Of a stretch of DNA of 64,000 nt, positions 36,132 to 47,397 are shown piece by piece (position 1 is the stretch's first letter; the number at the start of each line of letters is the position of its first letter). Made by a program: the position numbers and the translations under genes. Origin of the DNA: Halichoerus grypus (lineage: Eukaryota > Chordata > Mammalia > Carnivora > Phocidae); contig NC_135715.1 in assembly GCF_964656455.1 (NCBI RefSeq), positions 40,744,603 through 40,808,602 on the forward strand, in the 5' to 3' direction. A model generated the notes under the pieces. It did not search any database, had not been told where the DNA came from, and saw only the letters and a list, made by a program, of their open reading frames with translations.

Positions 36132-36383
36132 CACAGCGGCCCCCTCCTCCACTGTGGCATTGAGCCTGGAGAGACAGCTAGCCACCCTCACTCCCAGGCT
36201 GGAGGGACCTCCCCAGACCTGGAGTGCAGCAGGGCACCTCTGTTTTCCCGACCTAGGCATCTTTTCCTTTGAAAGCCTGTGGTAGGTGGTGGGCAAGGGT
36301 CAATGGGAAGGGAGGCCAGTGCCGAGAGAGAAGAAAACAGCTGTTTTAATATATTTTTGTGACTTTCCAAAAAAAAAAAAAAA
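36132..36383 (+). pseudogene. Retrocopy of a mRNA 3' end (3'UTR only)
   Basis: A 237-base GC-rich block in AT-rich surroundings ends in an A-run of about 15 and is flanked by a perfect 13-base TSD, aaagcatttcttt (36119-36131 and 36384-36396). This is the signature of L1-driven copying of a polyadenylated host transcript, truncated at its 5' end. The last genomic bases before the tail read TTTTAATATATTTTTGTGAC; AATATA may be a variant polyadenylation signal. No SINE, L1 or LTR text is present and no convincing frame, so it is probably 3'UTR of an unidentified gene. The TSD is perfect, so the insertion is fairly young. Confidence 0.8.
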
Positions 36384-36396
36384 AAAGCATTTCTTT

Positions 36397-37867
36397 GATT
36401 CTCAATATTTAGCTTTGTCTGCCTACCCTCAATTATCTAGCTGTCCTCAGGCCAATTCCAAGTTGCAATGAGCTCACCAATATCAACTTTTACTTAAAAC
36501 TTACATCTTTCCCATCTTTACCACAAACATACCCACATTTTTTAGTTTTTCTCTTTTTTCTTAGAATCTTGTATTTAGCCAAATACAAAGAAGCAAAACA
36601 ATTACAACAACCAAAAAAAAGGAAGATTAGTTCCCTTTTAGAGAACTACTCTGATACTTACTTACTTAGGAAGTTATTTTTTTTATTTACTTGATTACTA
36701 CAATTGTAGTAATGATTCTTAAATCAATTTTTTTAATATTCCTTTTTTTTTTTTTTTTAAACTTAGCACTCAGCCATTCCCAAGGGATATTTTTTGGACA
36801 AGATGATATGCCAAGTATTTCCTAATGTTACAACATAAAGAATAACATTCACTTACTTTATTCATATATAAAGGAGTTTTACTGAGTTCCTAAGCCCTGG
36901 GAAGTAAATAATATATCCTATCCAAGAATCTACATAAAGATCACAGTGGTAGTGAGAACATAATATGCCAATAGTTTGATCAGTCTGTGAGTGTCAATAT
37001 CGTAAGTTCTGGTATGCCGTATTTCAAATAAGTATTTTGAATGATAAGTGGTAAATAAGCAGATTTTAGTTCAACTACTATTTTTTTCTGCTTTATAGTA
37101 CAAGTCCTGACTAAACATGTTTGAAACCCTGAGTATGAGGCAAACCATTTCAAGGCTAGTCAAAAACACCAATGTCCATGGTACAAATTTCTTAATCAAA
37201 AATTTTCAGAGAATCTTCAATCATACTGTAAATTGCAAAATGGAGTCATTACAGGTTATATATATTTAAACATATATACTCCCATGTCATGTTTATAGTT
37301 GCTATTGTACCTTACAAAGTATATCCTTAAAGCAGGACATATAAACCACTTTGATTTGTCCCTGGCAGAGCTTAAGATAAATCTAATTGTAACTGTGGAC
37401 TTCAGTTCCTGGACTTTAGTCTATGAAGCAGCCTATAAAAAAGTCCAACATCTTTCTTCAATTGTGCACTTAAAATCAAACAGCTCTCCAGTGAGGATGA
37501 AGATTGCAAGTTGTCAAGTGAGTTTCAACCTCCCATTTTCCAAAAATGATAAAATGAGACTCTTTAAAAACCCACCAAAGGCAAGTATAATTCCAAAATC
37601 TCATTCTTCAGTGTCTAGCTGACTTCCATGGCAATGGTGTACTCAAGGTACCATTCCCTGGATACTTAAAAATAATTTATCCAATCATCCCTCTTGCTCA
37701 ATTATTTCCCTTCTACAGAGCCATAAGTAGAACTTACATGATCAACATTTTAGCCTCACAGAGGAACTATGAGTCACTTGTTTTTCTTAACGCCTTATGA
37801 TTATAAATCACAAGTTTTTCTTATGTCTCTATTAATTTGTTTTTATTTTTTATTTTTTTTTTTTTTT
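36397..37867. other. No gene or repeat recognised; T-run at 36.75 kb
   Basis: Unique-looking DNA. The 107-codon open frame at 37299-37622 shows no recognisable motif. Confidence 0.45.
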
Positions 37868-37883
37868 ACAAAGAGTAAAGTAA

Positions 37884-38088
37884 GGGCACCTAGATGGCTC
37901 AGTCAGTTGAGTGTCCGACTCTTGGCTTCAGCTCAGGTCATACTCGCAAGGTTGTGAGATCAAGCCCAGCGTCAGGCTCCATGCTCAGCAGGGAGTCTGC
38001 TTGAGATTCTCTCTTCCTCTCCCTCTGCCCCTCCCCCTGCATTCTCTTCTCTCTCTCTCTCAAATAAATAAATACATCTTTTTTTAAA
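37884..38088 (+). mobile_element. CAN-type SINE, older subtype
   Basis: Head GGGCACCTAGATGGCTCAG, body GTGTCCGACTCTTGGCTTC, GTTGTGAGATCAAGCCC, tail of AAATAAATAAAT. Flanks acaaagagtaaagtaa and aaagagaaagt suggest a worn TSD. A T-run sits directly upstream. Confidence 0.9.
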
Positions 38089-38100
38089 AAAAGAGAAAGT

Positions 38101-38973
38101 GCTTGCTATGAAATGCAAAGGGATCCTAGATAACCACACTTATTTTTTTCTTTTTTTTCCTAGAAGTACTAACATGAGATAAAACACTTTCCATATATTT
38201 AGATTTTTTTACTGGCACAGACTATATGATTTGTTCCACAGAGACATTACCTAGAAATAATCTATAATATCACTTTCCAATCTCCTTTTTAAGCCATTAT
38301 TATGTCTAAGTGAACCACTAATATGCATGCTTTATCATTTTATGTATCCTAGAGCCTCTTCATACCATAGGCAAACTGAAACAATGCAGTCACATTCCAG
38401 GAATGCGCAAAGGTTTCCTCTAATTGAAACCTTCATTCTAATCTGTTATTACCCTGCCAGAAAGAGGAGTTAAAGCAGTGTGTCCACTACTGAGAATGCA
38501 TTCACAAAAACAGTATCCATTATCATGTTTCAGAAAACTGTTCTCAGTTTATCAGCATGCATTTTTTTGTTCTGATAAAGGAACTAACCTGGCTGGCATC
38601 CGACAGGTATAAAGTAAGTACATGTGCTCCTTCATGGGATGCCTGTCAAAATTGCTCGAAATAATGGTTTCCTCCAGCCCTTTTGTTTATAATTCCTTTA
38701 ACATAAGCAATCACGATGGCCTATACTCTCCTGCAAACCAGTGACTAGATACATTAGTTCTTTTTGGAGTTGTTTGAAGGTTTCACTTACTGCTAAATCC
38801 ATCCACAGGGCAAACAATAGCACTTTATTTTCTCAATGTGAACTGTTTACTGTGTTTCTCCAAGAACTAACTTTTTGTTAGTATAAGACAAGTAACTATC
38901 TCAAGAACTTATACATCCTGACAATCTTATTAAAATTTACAAATATATTGCTGTCAATCTCAAACTTAAAAAA

Positions 38974-39011
<38 letters not shown>

Positions 39012-39982
39012 TGCCCCAAAGATGACAGCATCACAAAGCATAGGAGAAAGTATAGAAATCTATGATTTTCCAGACACTGCTAGAAATTTCAGGGTGAAGT
39101 TGATTTTGTCATTTAATACTTGTCCAGTGTTAACACTGCAGTTAATGTTAATGATAACAATAAGAACATGTAAACAGAAGAGTCTAGGTATTTTAACAAA
39201 ACTAGAGGTAATAGTGATTAATTAAAGGAAACAAGTTTTCCACTTAAATACTTTTTAGAAGCAGTGGTAGAGTGCTGATGATGTTTTAATTCTTCACTAA
39301 AATGATAGCATAGTATATTTAAACTAAAGAGCTATGGTGGAAAGCTCTTTTAAAAATGGTATGGTAGTTCTGAACACTTTAAAAAATTTACTGTTGAAGT
39401 AAAATTATATTGTTTTAAAACATCTTCAATACATAAAAGTTGAAAGGCTTAACTGACTTAACTAGGAGCAGAGTAAAATGGCAGTGGTCAGTAGATTGGA
39501 CCTGAATGACACAGTTTTTGTAGTGTATGAATCCCAAATATGTCACTTTGTGTTAGAGGGCCATATAATACACCCGTATGACTTCTGAGTAATACAAGAA
39601 CACTTCTGGTAATGTGACAATTAGCAGAGCTCTCTGGAAATTTCAGGAAGCAAAGCTAGATTGGGGATAAGCTTTTTTAGTACAGCCCAAATATTACTTC
39701 TGCTCATAAAATGGAGGCTTTCTGTGTCCATGTCTATGGAACCCCAAATACCCAGGTGAAAACTGGATAATTCCCTTACCTTTCCAGTTTCTTTCTCAAC
39801 TTCAGAATATTTAATTTCTCAAGTTACTTCAGGATAATTACAATTATTTTTCTGTTGTCTGCAACTGTTTTGATTAAAAATTCTTTAAATGCTAGTATTT
39901 TTGATATGATAAATATAAAACATATATAGAAATATTATAAAATGATAAATACTTAAGAAATGAGCACTAATATAATGGCCAG
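38101..39982. other. No gene or repeat recognised
   Basis: About 1.9 kb of unique-looking DNA up to the assembly gap, with one (AC)n at 38977-39006. The 38.37-38.76 kb part is the least AT-rich and has no transposon text; a possible conserved noncoding element, not testable here. Confidence 0.45.
38977..39006. repeat. (AC)n microsatellite
   Basis: Fifteen uninterrupted AC units following AAACAAAC. Confidence 0.95.
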
Positions 39983-40182
39983 NNNNNNNNNNNNNNNNNN
40001 NNNNNNNNNNNNNNNNNNNNNNNNNNNNNNNNNNNNNNNNNNNNNNNNNNNNNNNNNNNNNNNNNNNNNNNNNNNNNNNNNNNNNNNNNNNNNNNNNNNN
40101 NNNNNNNNNNNNNNNNNNNNNNNNNNNNNNNNNNNNNNNNNNNNNNNNNNNNNNNNNNNNNNNNNNNNNNNNNNNNNNNNNN
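39983..40182. other. Assembly gap, 200 N
   Basis: Exactly 200 N. The sequence resumes inside a SINE body, so at least the head of that SINE, about 80 bases, is missing in the gap. The 200 could be a placeholder or an estimate. Confidence 0.99.
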
Positions 40183-40300
40183 GGGCTCCACACTCAGTGG
40201 GCAGTCTCCTTGAGATTCTCTCTCTCTGCCTCTGCCCCTCCGCCTGCACATTCTAGCTCTGTCTCAAAATAAGTGAATAAATAAAATCTTAAAAAAAAAG
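40183..40300 (+). mobile_element. CAN-type SINE, head lost in the gap
   Basis: Starts at GGGCTCCACACTCAGTGGGC, then CT-rich text and an AATAAATAAAATCTTA tail with A-run. Only the 3' part is visible. Confidence 0.9.
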
Positions 40301-41329
40301 ATGCCTATTTTTTTAAAATATGACCCAATAACATCAGTCTCATGGATTTATGTTCCTAATTCTCTTACCTACAGTTCAGTCTTCTAAGAAAATGCGTCAT
40401 GTATGCAAATTCAGATACTCTTTTGTAAGGCTACCTAATTTTTATTATCCTACACAACTACCTTGACAGAAACATGAAAGAAGAACTGGCTATGACTTCC
40501 AAAATCAATGAGCCATTAGAAATGGAGGTGACAGCCTAAATATGATGGCAGTTTAGGAATGATGACTGAAACAAAGAAGTGCACCCTGGGATAGGGCTAC
40601 GGCTGCCGTTCAGGAACGACCACGACTTCAGTATACTAGTAGGAGTAATGGTCTTTAAAAGTATTTTTTTAACATAAAAGGTACCATTATATTTTCTGTA
40701 AATTATCTTTGAATCTTCATAGAAATTTTATTGATTTTTTTTCAAAAGAATCTAAAGGTAATAAACTGAATAGGAAAAAAGAAATAAAGCATTCCACTTT
40801 TCCCTGGCATTATTTCAAACTCAAATCGGTTCAGAAGCAACTGAAAGTTTCAATAAGGAAAAAATAAAATAAAATTACCTGAAGTTGTGAGTTATTAGCA
40901 CCAGTTACAGAAAGTTCTACTGTTAAATTCTAATCTATAAGCATTCTAATAACATCTAATTACATAGAGAAGCTGAAAGTATGATGACAATAATTACAGC
41001 AGAAGGCACAGTATTGATATGCACAGAATAGTGAATTAAGAACTGGAGAAACCACTTTCCCATTTTTATTAAATCATTTACCTTAAGGTGTATTGAGTAA
41101 AAAGTGGGAGAGCTCATCATGGTAAACAAGCAAAACCAGAATCTATGAAATAATTAACTAAAGTAGAAAGGATAGTAATTCCAAATCCAGGTGGTTGTAA
41201 AATGGCCTATACCATTACCAATTATAATTCACTTAAATATAAATGACCTATATTAAACAAAGACCAAAAGCCCTTTCTGTTCTACAATTAAAGACATGTA
41301 AGTATTTTAAAAATAACTATGCCACACTG
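40301..41329. other. No gene or repeat recognised
   Basis: Unique-looking AT-rich DNA. Confidence 0.45.
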
Positions 41330-41412
41330 TTATTACAAGGATTAAACAAAATAACTCATTTAAGTCTACAGAGAAACGTCTTACACATAACATAATAAAT
41401 ACTGGCTATTAT
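41330..41412 (+). mobile_element. MIR 3' relic
   Basis: Sense MIR end: TTACAAGGATTAAACAAAAT, AACTCATTTAAG, then ACATAATAAATACTGGCTAT. Confidence 0.6.
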
Positions 41413-42230
41413 ATATATTATAGTTGTTCTTATTATTGGAGTTTCTCTTGTGGTTTGTGTTGTTATCATCATTTGAACTTATTGCCCCAAAAGGTTTACA
41501 ATGCAATAGGGGAGTATAAAAATTACCTACATTCATTAGGAGTTCAATGGCACTAAAAGAAAATGATAAAATGCAACCTCCTTTCTGTCTTCTTTTGTTA
41601 GATCGCTGGTTTTATTTTACCTGTTCTCCAGTTATTCTGTCTCAGAAAGAGTTAGCACGTTGTCTTTCTAAGGCTAATCCTATCACCTATGTTTATAATT
41701 CTAGCCTTCTACTTTTTTTGGATCATATTCCATTAACATTCTCAATTCTTCCTTGAATATTCAATTTCTCCTTATTCATCCCTTGCCTATATATGATGTG
41801 TATCAAAAATGCTAATGTCAATCTCGGATACAACCAACTATATAGTATTTAGGAAAAGGAATAGGATAATCATGTTTCCCTTTTAGCTAGAGAATTTAAT
41901 TTGTTTATGGAAACCCTACTTTAAGAGAGAAACAGACATATACAAGGAGGAAAGCTGAAGAAAAATAATTGTTGTTCAATCTATTTAAATAAAGTTATAA
42001 AGATTTAACCACAATGACAGGTCTATGTCAGGTACAATTCTAGACACAAATGATAGAGTGACATAGAAGACAGAATAGCCTGTTGGATGAAGTTTAAATT
42101 TTAGTGGGGAATCATTAAAATGAAACAGGCAAGCAAATAAATACATTTAATTGAAATACTGATCGATGTTTTGAAGAATACAGAATAACACAACATGTGG
42201 AAATGACAGAGGTGGCTAGAGAGCGAAGTC
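41413..42230. other. No gene; old-repeat text near 42.03-42.19 kb
   Basis: 42030-42190 ('gtacaattctagacacaaat', AATTTTAGTGGGGAATCAT) recalls the antisense L2 end and the unclassified repeat that also appears at 45.6-46.4 kb. Remainder unique. Confidence 0.45.
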
Positions 42231-42248
42231 AGAAAATGAATACCTACA

Positions 42249-42461
42249 GGGGCGCCTGGGTGGCTCAGTTGTTGAGCATCTGCCTTCGGCTCAGGTCATG
42301 ATCCCAGGGTGCTGGGATCGAGCCCTGCATCGGGCTCCCTGCTCAGTGGAAAGCCTGCTTCTCCCTCTCCCACTCCCCCTGCTTGTGTTCTCTCTCTCGC
42401 TGTATCTCTCCCTGTCAGATAAATAAATAAAATCTTTAAAAAAAAAAAAAAAAGAAAAGAA
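42249..42461 (+). mobile_element. CAN-type SINE, young, perfect TSD
   Basis: Head GGGGCGCCTGGGTGGCTCAG, body with GCTGGGATCGAGCCCTGCA and CTCCCACTCCCCCTGCTTGT (second arctoid subtype), A-rich tail with GAAAAG interruptions. Perfect 18-base TSD agaaaatgaatacctaca at 42231-42248 and 42462-42479. Confidence 0.96.
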
Positions 42462-42479
42462 AGAAAATGAATACCTACA

Positions 42480-42835
42480 AGTAAAAAACAAAATGGAACT
42501 CTTAAGAATGAATTACATTTGTGGCATTGGGAAAAAATCCTGCTATCAGGTAACTGAAAGGAACAGGTCAGTTACTTTGTGTTCCCTAGGTTTTTCTTTT
42601 TATTCTAAAATAATGATCACATAAAAAAATATGTAACTTGGAGAGAATTATGACTTAAGAAATTAATTTCATCACACTGTCAGAGGACATATGCATAGAA
42701 GAGACATTAGAGTTACTGCTAAAGTGAAAAAGGAAAATATGAAGGGGATTTTGTTTCAGTATAATATACTTCCTTTTAACAGTAGATGCTCCAGCAAAAA
42801 ATAGCTTCCTCAAAGGACAGTGCCATCTCCATAGC
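42480..42835. other. No gene or repeat recognised
   Basis: Unique-looking AT-rich DNA. Confidence 0.45.
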
Positions 42836-43030
42836 ATTTAAAATTACTGAGTGCTTGCTATGAGATAGTAATGAGAGGCATTTTGTATGATTTTTATCTT
42901 CAAAACAGTCTAATCATGTAGGTGCTGCTGTTTTGTCCAATTTAGAAAAAATCTGAGCCTTTGTAAAGTCAAACCTAGCACACAGCTAGTGAGATACACA
43001 ACCAGGATCAAACCACCTAACTCACTATGC
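42836..43030 (-). mobile_element. MIR relic
   Basis: Antisense MIR: TACTGAGTGCTTGCTATGAG, TCTTCAAAACAGTCTAATCA, 'gtaaagtcaaacctagcaca' and AGCTAGTGAGATACACAACC. Confidence 0.8.
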
Positions 43031-43239
43031 CTTATAGATTTATTAGAATGGATGAACACTTGCAAGGGATGTTGTAAAGTCAGTTCAAGCCCTGGAAGGG
43101 TGGTTGGACTCAAGTTCTGAAAGTGAGGGAGATAACATAATGTAGAGAATAAAATAAACAACAAAACAACAACTATTAATATAATAAAGCACTAGGGTTT
43201 TCAAAACTGAACTGAATTAAAAAACAGTATTTTTAATTT

Positions 43240-43390
43240 ACAGTTTACTGTTTGACCTTAACAAAGTTACATAAACTTTCTCTATGTCTTTTCATCTAGA
43301 GGCAATAGTTAAAACATTCCTTGCATATATTACACAAAATGAGATAACCTTTGATAAATCACTCAGTGCAATGTTTATCATTCAAGGAAA
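43240..43390 (+). mobile_element. MIR relic
   Basis: Sense MIR: GTTTGACCTTAACAAAGTTA, CATAAACTTTCTCTATGTCT, TTTTCATCTAGAGGCAATAG, then 'caaaatgagataacctttga'. Lies 200 bases from an opposite-strand MIR. Confidence 0.7.
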
Positions 43391-43414
43391 TTAAGTAATT
43401 CTTTTGATTTGTTT

Positions 43415-43545
43415 CACTCATCTACTCATCTATTCAACAAATATTTATTATATATCTACTATGTACCTGCCTTAGTTCTTCACTCTGAGGAAAAAATAAT
43501 GGTGAAAGGTATGACCCCTGTTCTCTGGCAAGGTTAGGGTCTCAG
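43415..43545 (-). mobile_element. L2 3' end relic
   Basis: Antisense L2: ATTCAACAAATATTTATTAT, ATCTACTATGTACCTGCCTT, CTCTGAGGAAAAAATAATGG and TGACCCCTGTTCTCTGGCAA. Confidence 0.75.
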
Positions 43546-44498
43546 GGAATACTTAAACCCATTTTCAGTACTATCATTTGTGAACCTCTTTTTCCTACAA
43601 AACATAATCAGATCTATAGTTAGAGATATACATGCAATTTTATGTTTACACAAAAGATTACAGTTAAAAGATGAATCAATCAAGAATGCAAGAAAATAAT
43701 TCTTGTGTTAAACAAATAGAGTAGCAGAAAAGACTAAGCCCACCATAATATTCAGTCTCATTTCATTTCAGTTAAAAAAAAAAATCTAGACACACAGCAG
43801 CTCAACAAGTGTCCATATTTTACAGTGTTCTTTGTGGTACGTTTTATTCTGAGGATTTGTAAATTCTTGCCCAATAAGGTATGATAAAAATGTTTAAAAT
43901 GCCCATATTTTACATTATTCAAATAATAGGTTTGCTTTCTCTACTCCTCTTATCTTTTTCTGAGGACTGGCTATGACTGTGGAGCTGGTGACCAACCATC
44001 AAATATGCCAATGTGGGCCATGTCAATAGTAATTGAAGAAAATCATATAGAGGGAATGCAAGTCCTGATCATTTTACGGACAAGAGCTGCATTCCTGGTC
44101 TGGAACACCCACCTACCTCTAGACCATAATGTGAGGGACAATTAACTTCTATGTTTTTTGAATCACAGCATATTTGATTCTCTATGTTACAGTGACAAAA
44201 AATATATCCTTGCTTTTCCAAAGGGTTTAGAAAAGAACATTTAAATAGTTTAAAATTTTAATGAAAATTTTAAAAATAATTTTAAAAACAAAAATTTATA
44301 ATATAGCAGCATAAAAATTAATAATTTCATAAAATCAACTGGGTCTATATCTAGATTTAAATGTGAGAGGTGTTTTGGAGAATTGAAAATAAAATTATTT
44401 TAATTACTTATTTTGCATTTCACACTTGATAAATCTATAATCTATAAATTATAGATTATATCTAATAATTAATCTATAAAGCTATAAGCAAGTAAAAT
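43546..44498. other. No gene; small AT palindrome at 44.44 kb
   Basis: Unique AT-rich DNA. 44436-44460 is a perfect 12-base-arm palindrome with a 1-base loop. Confidence 0.5.
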
Positions 44499-44515
44499 TA
44501 AAACCATTATTTCTG

Positions 44516-44687
44516 GGGCATCTGCCTTAGGCTCAGGTCATGAGCCCAGGGTCCTGGGATGGAGCCCCTGTGGTGTCGGGCTCTCTACTCATCAGGGGAG
44601 CCTGACTCTCCATCTGCTGCTTCCCCTTCTTGTGGGCATGCTCTCTCTCTCTGTCAAATAAATAAATATTTAAAAAAAATAAAATAA
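44516..44687 (+). mobile_element. CAN-type SINE, 5' truncated, perfect TSD
   Basis: Begins at GGGCATCTGCCTTAGGCTC, so the first 30 or so head bases are absent, yet the perfect 17-base TSD taaaaccattatttctg (44499-44515 and 44688-44704) shows that this was truncation at insertion. Tail of AAATAAATAAAT and A-rich text. Confidence 0.94.
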
Positions 44688-44704
44688 TAAAACCATTATT
44701 TCTG

Positions 44705-45599
44705 CCACCCAAATAGAGACATCTTGCTGCTGCTACCTTGTCCATACCAACCAGTCTGTGAAACCAGTCTGTGAAAGCCCCCTTACAAAGGACTGAGCTT
44801 TTAGAGCCCTGATTGTTCTATTTAACAGTTCCTGTGCCAGAGCAAGAAGTCCAGTCTTAAAAACCTGGCCCAAAGTGAGACAACCAGATGATTACCAAAA
44901 ATTTGGAATTGGTTTGAGCTGATGGCTAGAACTGAGGGTTAGTACTAGGTGGAGTGAACATAGTAGGTCATGTGCGCATCTGCATATAGAATTAAACAAG
45001 TTAGCTGGGACACATAGGTTCCCCATGAAAACAGAGAAAGAAGCAAAACCATGACTCCTTAAAGAGGGCCTGAGAAATTAGCTGCCTTGGTTCCCAAAAC
45101 GAGTTCTTGTTTCTGTTCTGGTTCATGAGTCCTAGATGTACTTTCTGCTTTGATGTTGTAATATAATCCTACATATTTATAAACAGCTAGCCAATCAAGC
45201 ATACTCAGAGGAAATAGGAACCATTCGTGAATAAATCAATCCCTTCTGTTACTCACCCTAGAGGACTGCTACACATGCATGAACAACCTAGCTCCACACT
45301 TATAGTTGTTTCGGTGAATAATTCTGCATTGCCTTAACGTGATTCTACCTCTAAAAATTAAATTTTCTATGACACTACTTTGTATTTTTGGTCATATTTT
45401 CCAAACAAATCGTCCAATATTAGATTTTTAGTGTAAACAAATAATGAGACAGAAACTTTAGAATTTTATATTGAGAATAATCAATTTGCACAAGATGATT
45501 CTTACTGTAGTATGAAATTTATTTTTCTTATATATACAAATTCTTGATTATACAAATTGATTACAGAATGTTAAGAGTAATATAGTAAAAAATTTATTT
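44705..45599. other. No gene or repeat recognised
   Basis: Less AT-rich than its surroundings at 44.7-45.35 kb, with a short direct repeat 'ccagtctgtgaaa' at about 44750 and 44764. Possibly an unrecognised LTR. Confidence 0.4.
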
Positions 45600-46420
45600 G
45601 AAAATATCCTGCAGAACTGCACAAAAGTAAAATAGATTTCTATTTTAGATTGAGTCATCAGATAAGGGCTCTACAAGGAGGTAACATCTAATATGCAGGG
45701 ATCTATCTCTTGTGGGTTCTGAAATAAGAGGTAAGCAGAGGCAGAAATAAGTTTTGCATTTTTGAGAAACATAAAAGAGACCAATTTGTGATGAACAAAG
45801 TAAGCAATGGAAATATTAAACAAGGATCAGATATTTGTGGGACCCAAATATGTAAGTATTTTGCATTTCAACTGATTTTAACAGGAATCCTTTAAGCAAG
45901 TAGAGGATGGGTTTTGAATTACTCTTTACAATGGCTGTTCTTTCTGATATGCGGACAGTGGATATGAAGAGCAGCATGGAGGCAAGGAGATCAGGCAGGA
46001 TGTTTTTGGAATAGTCTAGGTATGAGCAGATGGTGAGTTGTGTCATGGTAGTAGCAAAGGAGAAAATGAGAAACTGAATGGATTTAGGATACACTTTGAA
46101 GTTAGAGCCTATAAAATTTGAGGGTAGATGAAATAGAAAGAATGGTGATAGAAAGAGAGACTCCCGGAATTTGGCTCTGAATATAACTGTGTGGACCATA
46201 AATCATTTATACACATGGGGAGAAAAGAAGGAAGAATCTGCATGGGGGTTACATATCAAGGGTTTTTATTTGGACATTTTAAGTTTGAGAAGCCTATTAG
46301 GTATCCAAATTAAGTTCTCAAACAGCTGGTTACATGCATGATTCCGTATTTCAGCTGAGAGATGAGGAAGATTTAAATTTAGAAATCACTGCCATGAATG
46401 GCATGTATAGCCATGCTATT
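45600..46420 (+). mobile_element. Old mammalian interspersed repeat, family not named
   Basis: Contains, in order, text shared with a widespread old mammalian repeat: 'tttaagcaagtagaggatgg', CTTTACAATGGCTGTTCTTT, AGATCAGGCAGGATGTTTTT, GGAATAGTCTAGGTATGAGC, TTTGGACATTTTAAGTTTGA, GAAGCCTATTAGGTATCCAA and AGCTGAGAGATGAGG. I recognise the series but not the family name. The minus-strand frame at 45816-46199 is chance. Confidence 0.5.
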
Positions 46421-46702
46421 GGAAGAGAGAGAAAAAATCTGTAGATTAAGAAGAGAATACAGGACTCGTCCAATGAGTGGTATTATTTAAAAGCTAACTG
46501 GAATTAAGAGTAGCCAACAAAAACAACCGAGAAGAGGAAAAAACAACACCATTAGATAAGTATCAAGAGATTTTCAAGAATTAAGAGAATCCGAGAATCA
46601 AAGAGAAATAAAATGCTTAATACCTTGGAAGTCAGTGGAAAGCTGATGCAAAGCGAGGACAGAAATTATAACTGGAGTTGGTAACATAAAAGTCATCAGC
46701 TA

Positions 46703-47072
46703 TGAATGGATAAAGAAAAGGTGGTAGATATGTACAGTAGAATATCAGCCATAAAAAAGAATGAAATCTTGACATTTGCAATGGCATGGATAAAACTAGA
46801 GTATTATGCTAAGTGAAATTAGAGAAAGACTCTAATAAGATATGATTTGACTCATATCTGGAACTTAAGAAACAAAACAAACGAACATGGAGGGAAAAAA
46901 AGAGAGGCAAACCAAGAAACAGACTCTGAACTACAGAGAACAAACTGAGGGTTAATAGAGGGCAGGTGGGCAGGGAGGATGGGTTAATAGGGTAGAGATT
47001 AAGGAGGGCACTTGTTGTCATGAGCACTGAGTGATATATGGAAGTGCTGAATCACTAAATTCTACACCTAAA

Positions 47073-47106
<34 letters not shown>

Positions 47107-47127
47107 GTGTTTAATATGAAAAAAAAG
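46703..47127 (+). mobile_element. Carnivoran L1 3' end, 5' truncated, with TSD
   Basis: Sense L1 end: AAAAGAATGAAATCTTGACA, TTTGCAATGGCATGGATAAA, GAACTACAGAGAACAAACTG, GAGCACTGAGTGATATATGG and TGCTGAATCACTAAATTCTA, then a TAA trinucleotide tail. Flanks aagtcatcagcta (46690-46702) and aagtcatcagtta (47128-47140) form a 13-base TSD with one mismatch. Confidence 0.9.
47073..47104. repeat. (ATA)n in the L1 tail
   Basis: About eleven ATA/TAA units at the 3' end of the truncated L1, probably grown from its A-rich tail. Confidence 0.9.
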
Positions 47128-47397
47128 AAGTCATCAGTTAGAGGGGTTTTTGGAAATTGAATAATTAAGAGTAATTTTAAATCCACAATAGAGATCTGTA
47201 GTTCATCACAGTTGTGCTAATCTGCTATTTTTCTACAGTAATTCAAATTATTTGATTGTCATTATGAAATTCAGTTAAATGAAGGGAGAAAAGGAATTTG
47301 ATTTGATGGTGATGGCAATAAAATGAACACAATGGCAGATCATGAAATCTAACCAGGTTAGGAGAGAAGTGAGAACATGAAAGGGATCAAATTTTTT

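Noticed and set aside
37299..37622. 107-codon plus-strand frame
   Set aside because: No recognisable motif, no signal or membrane pattern, no TSD or A-run to make it a retrogene.
39885..40256. Open frames running through X residues
   Set aside because: Artefacts of the 200 N gap.
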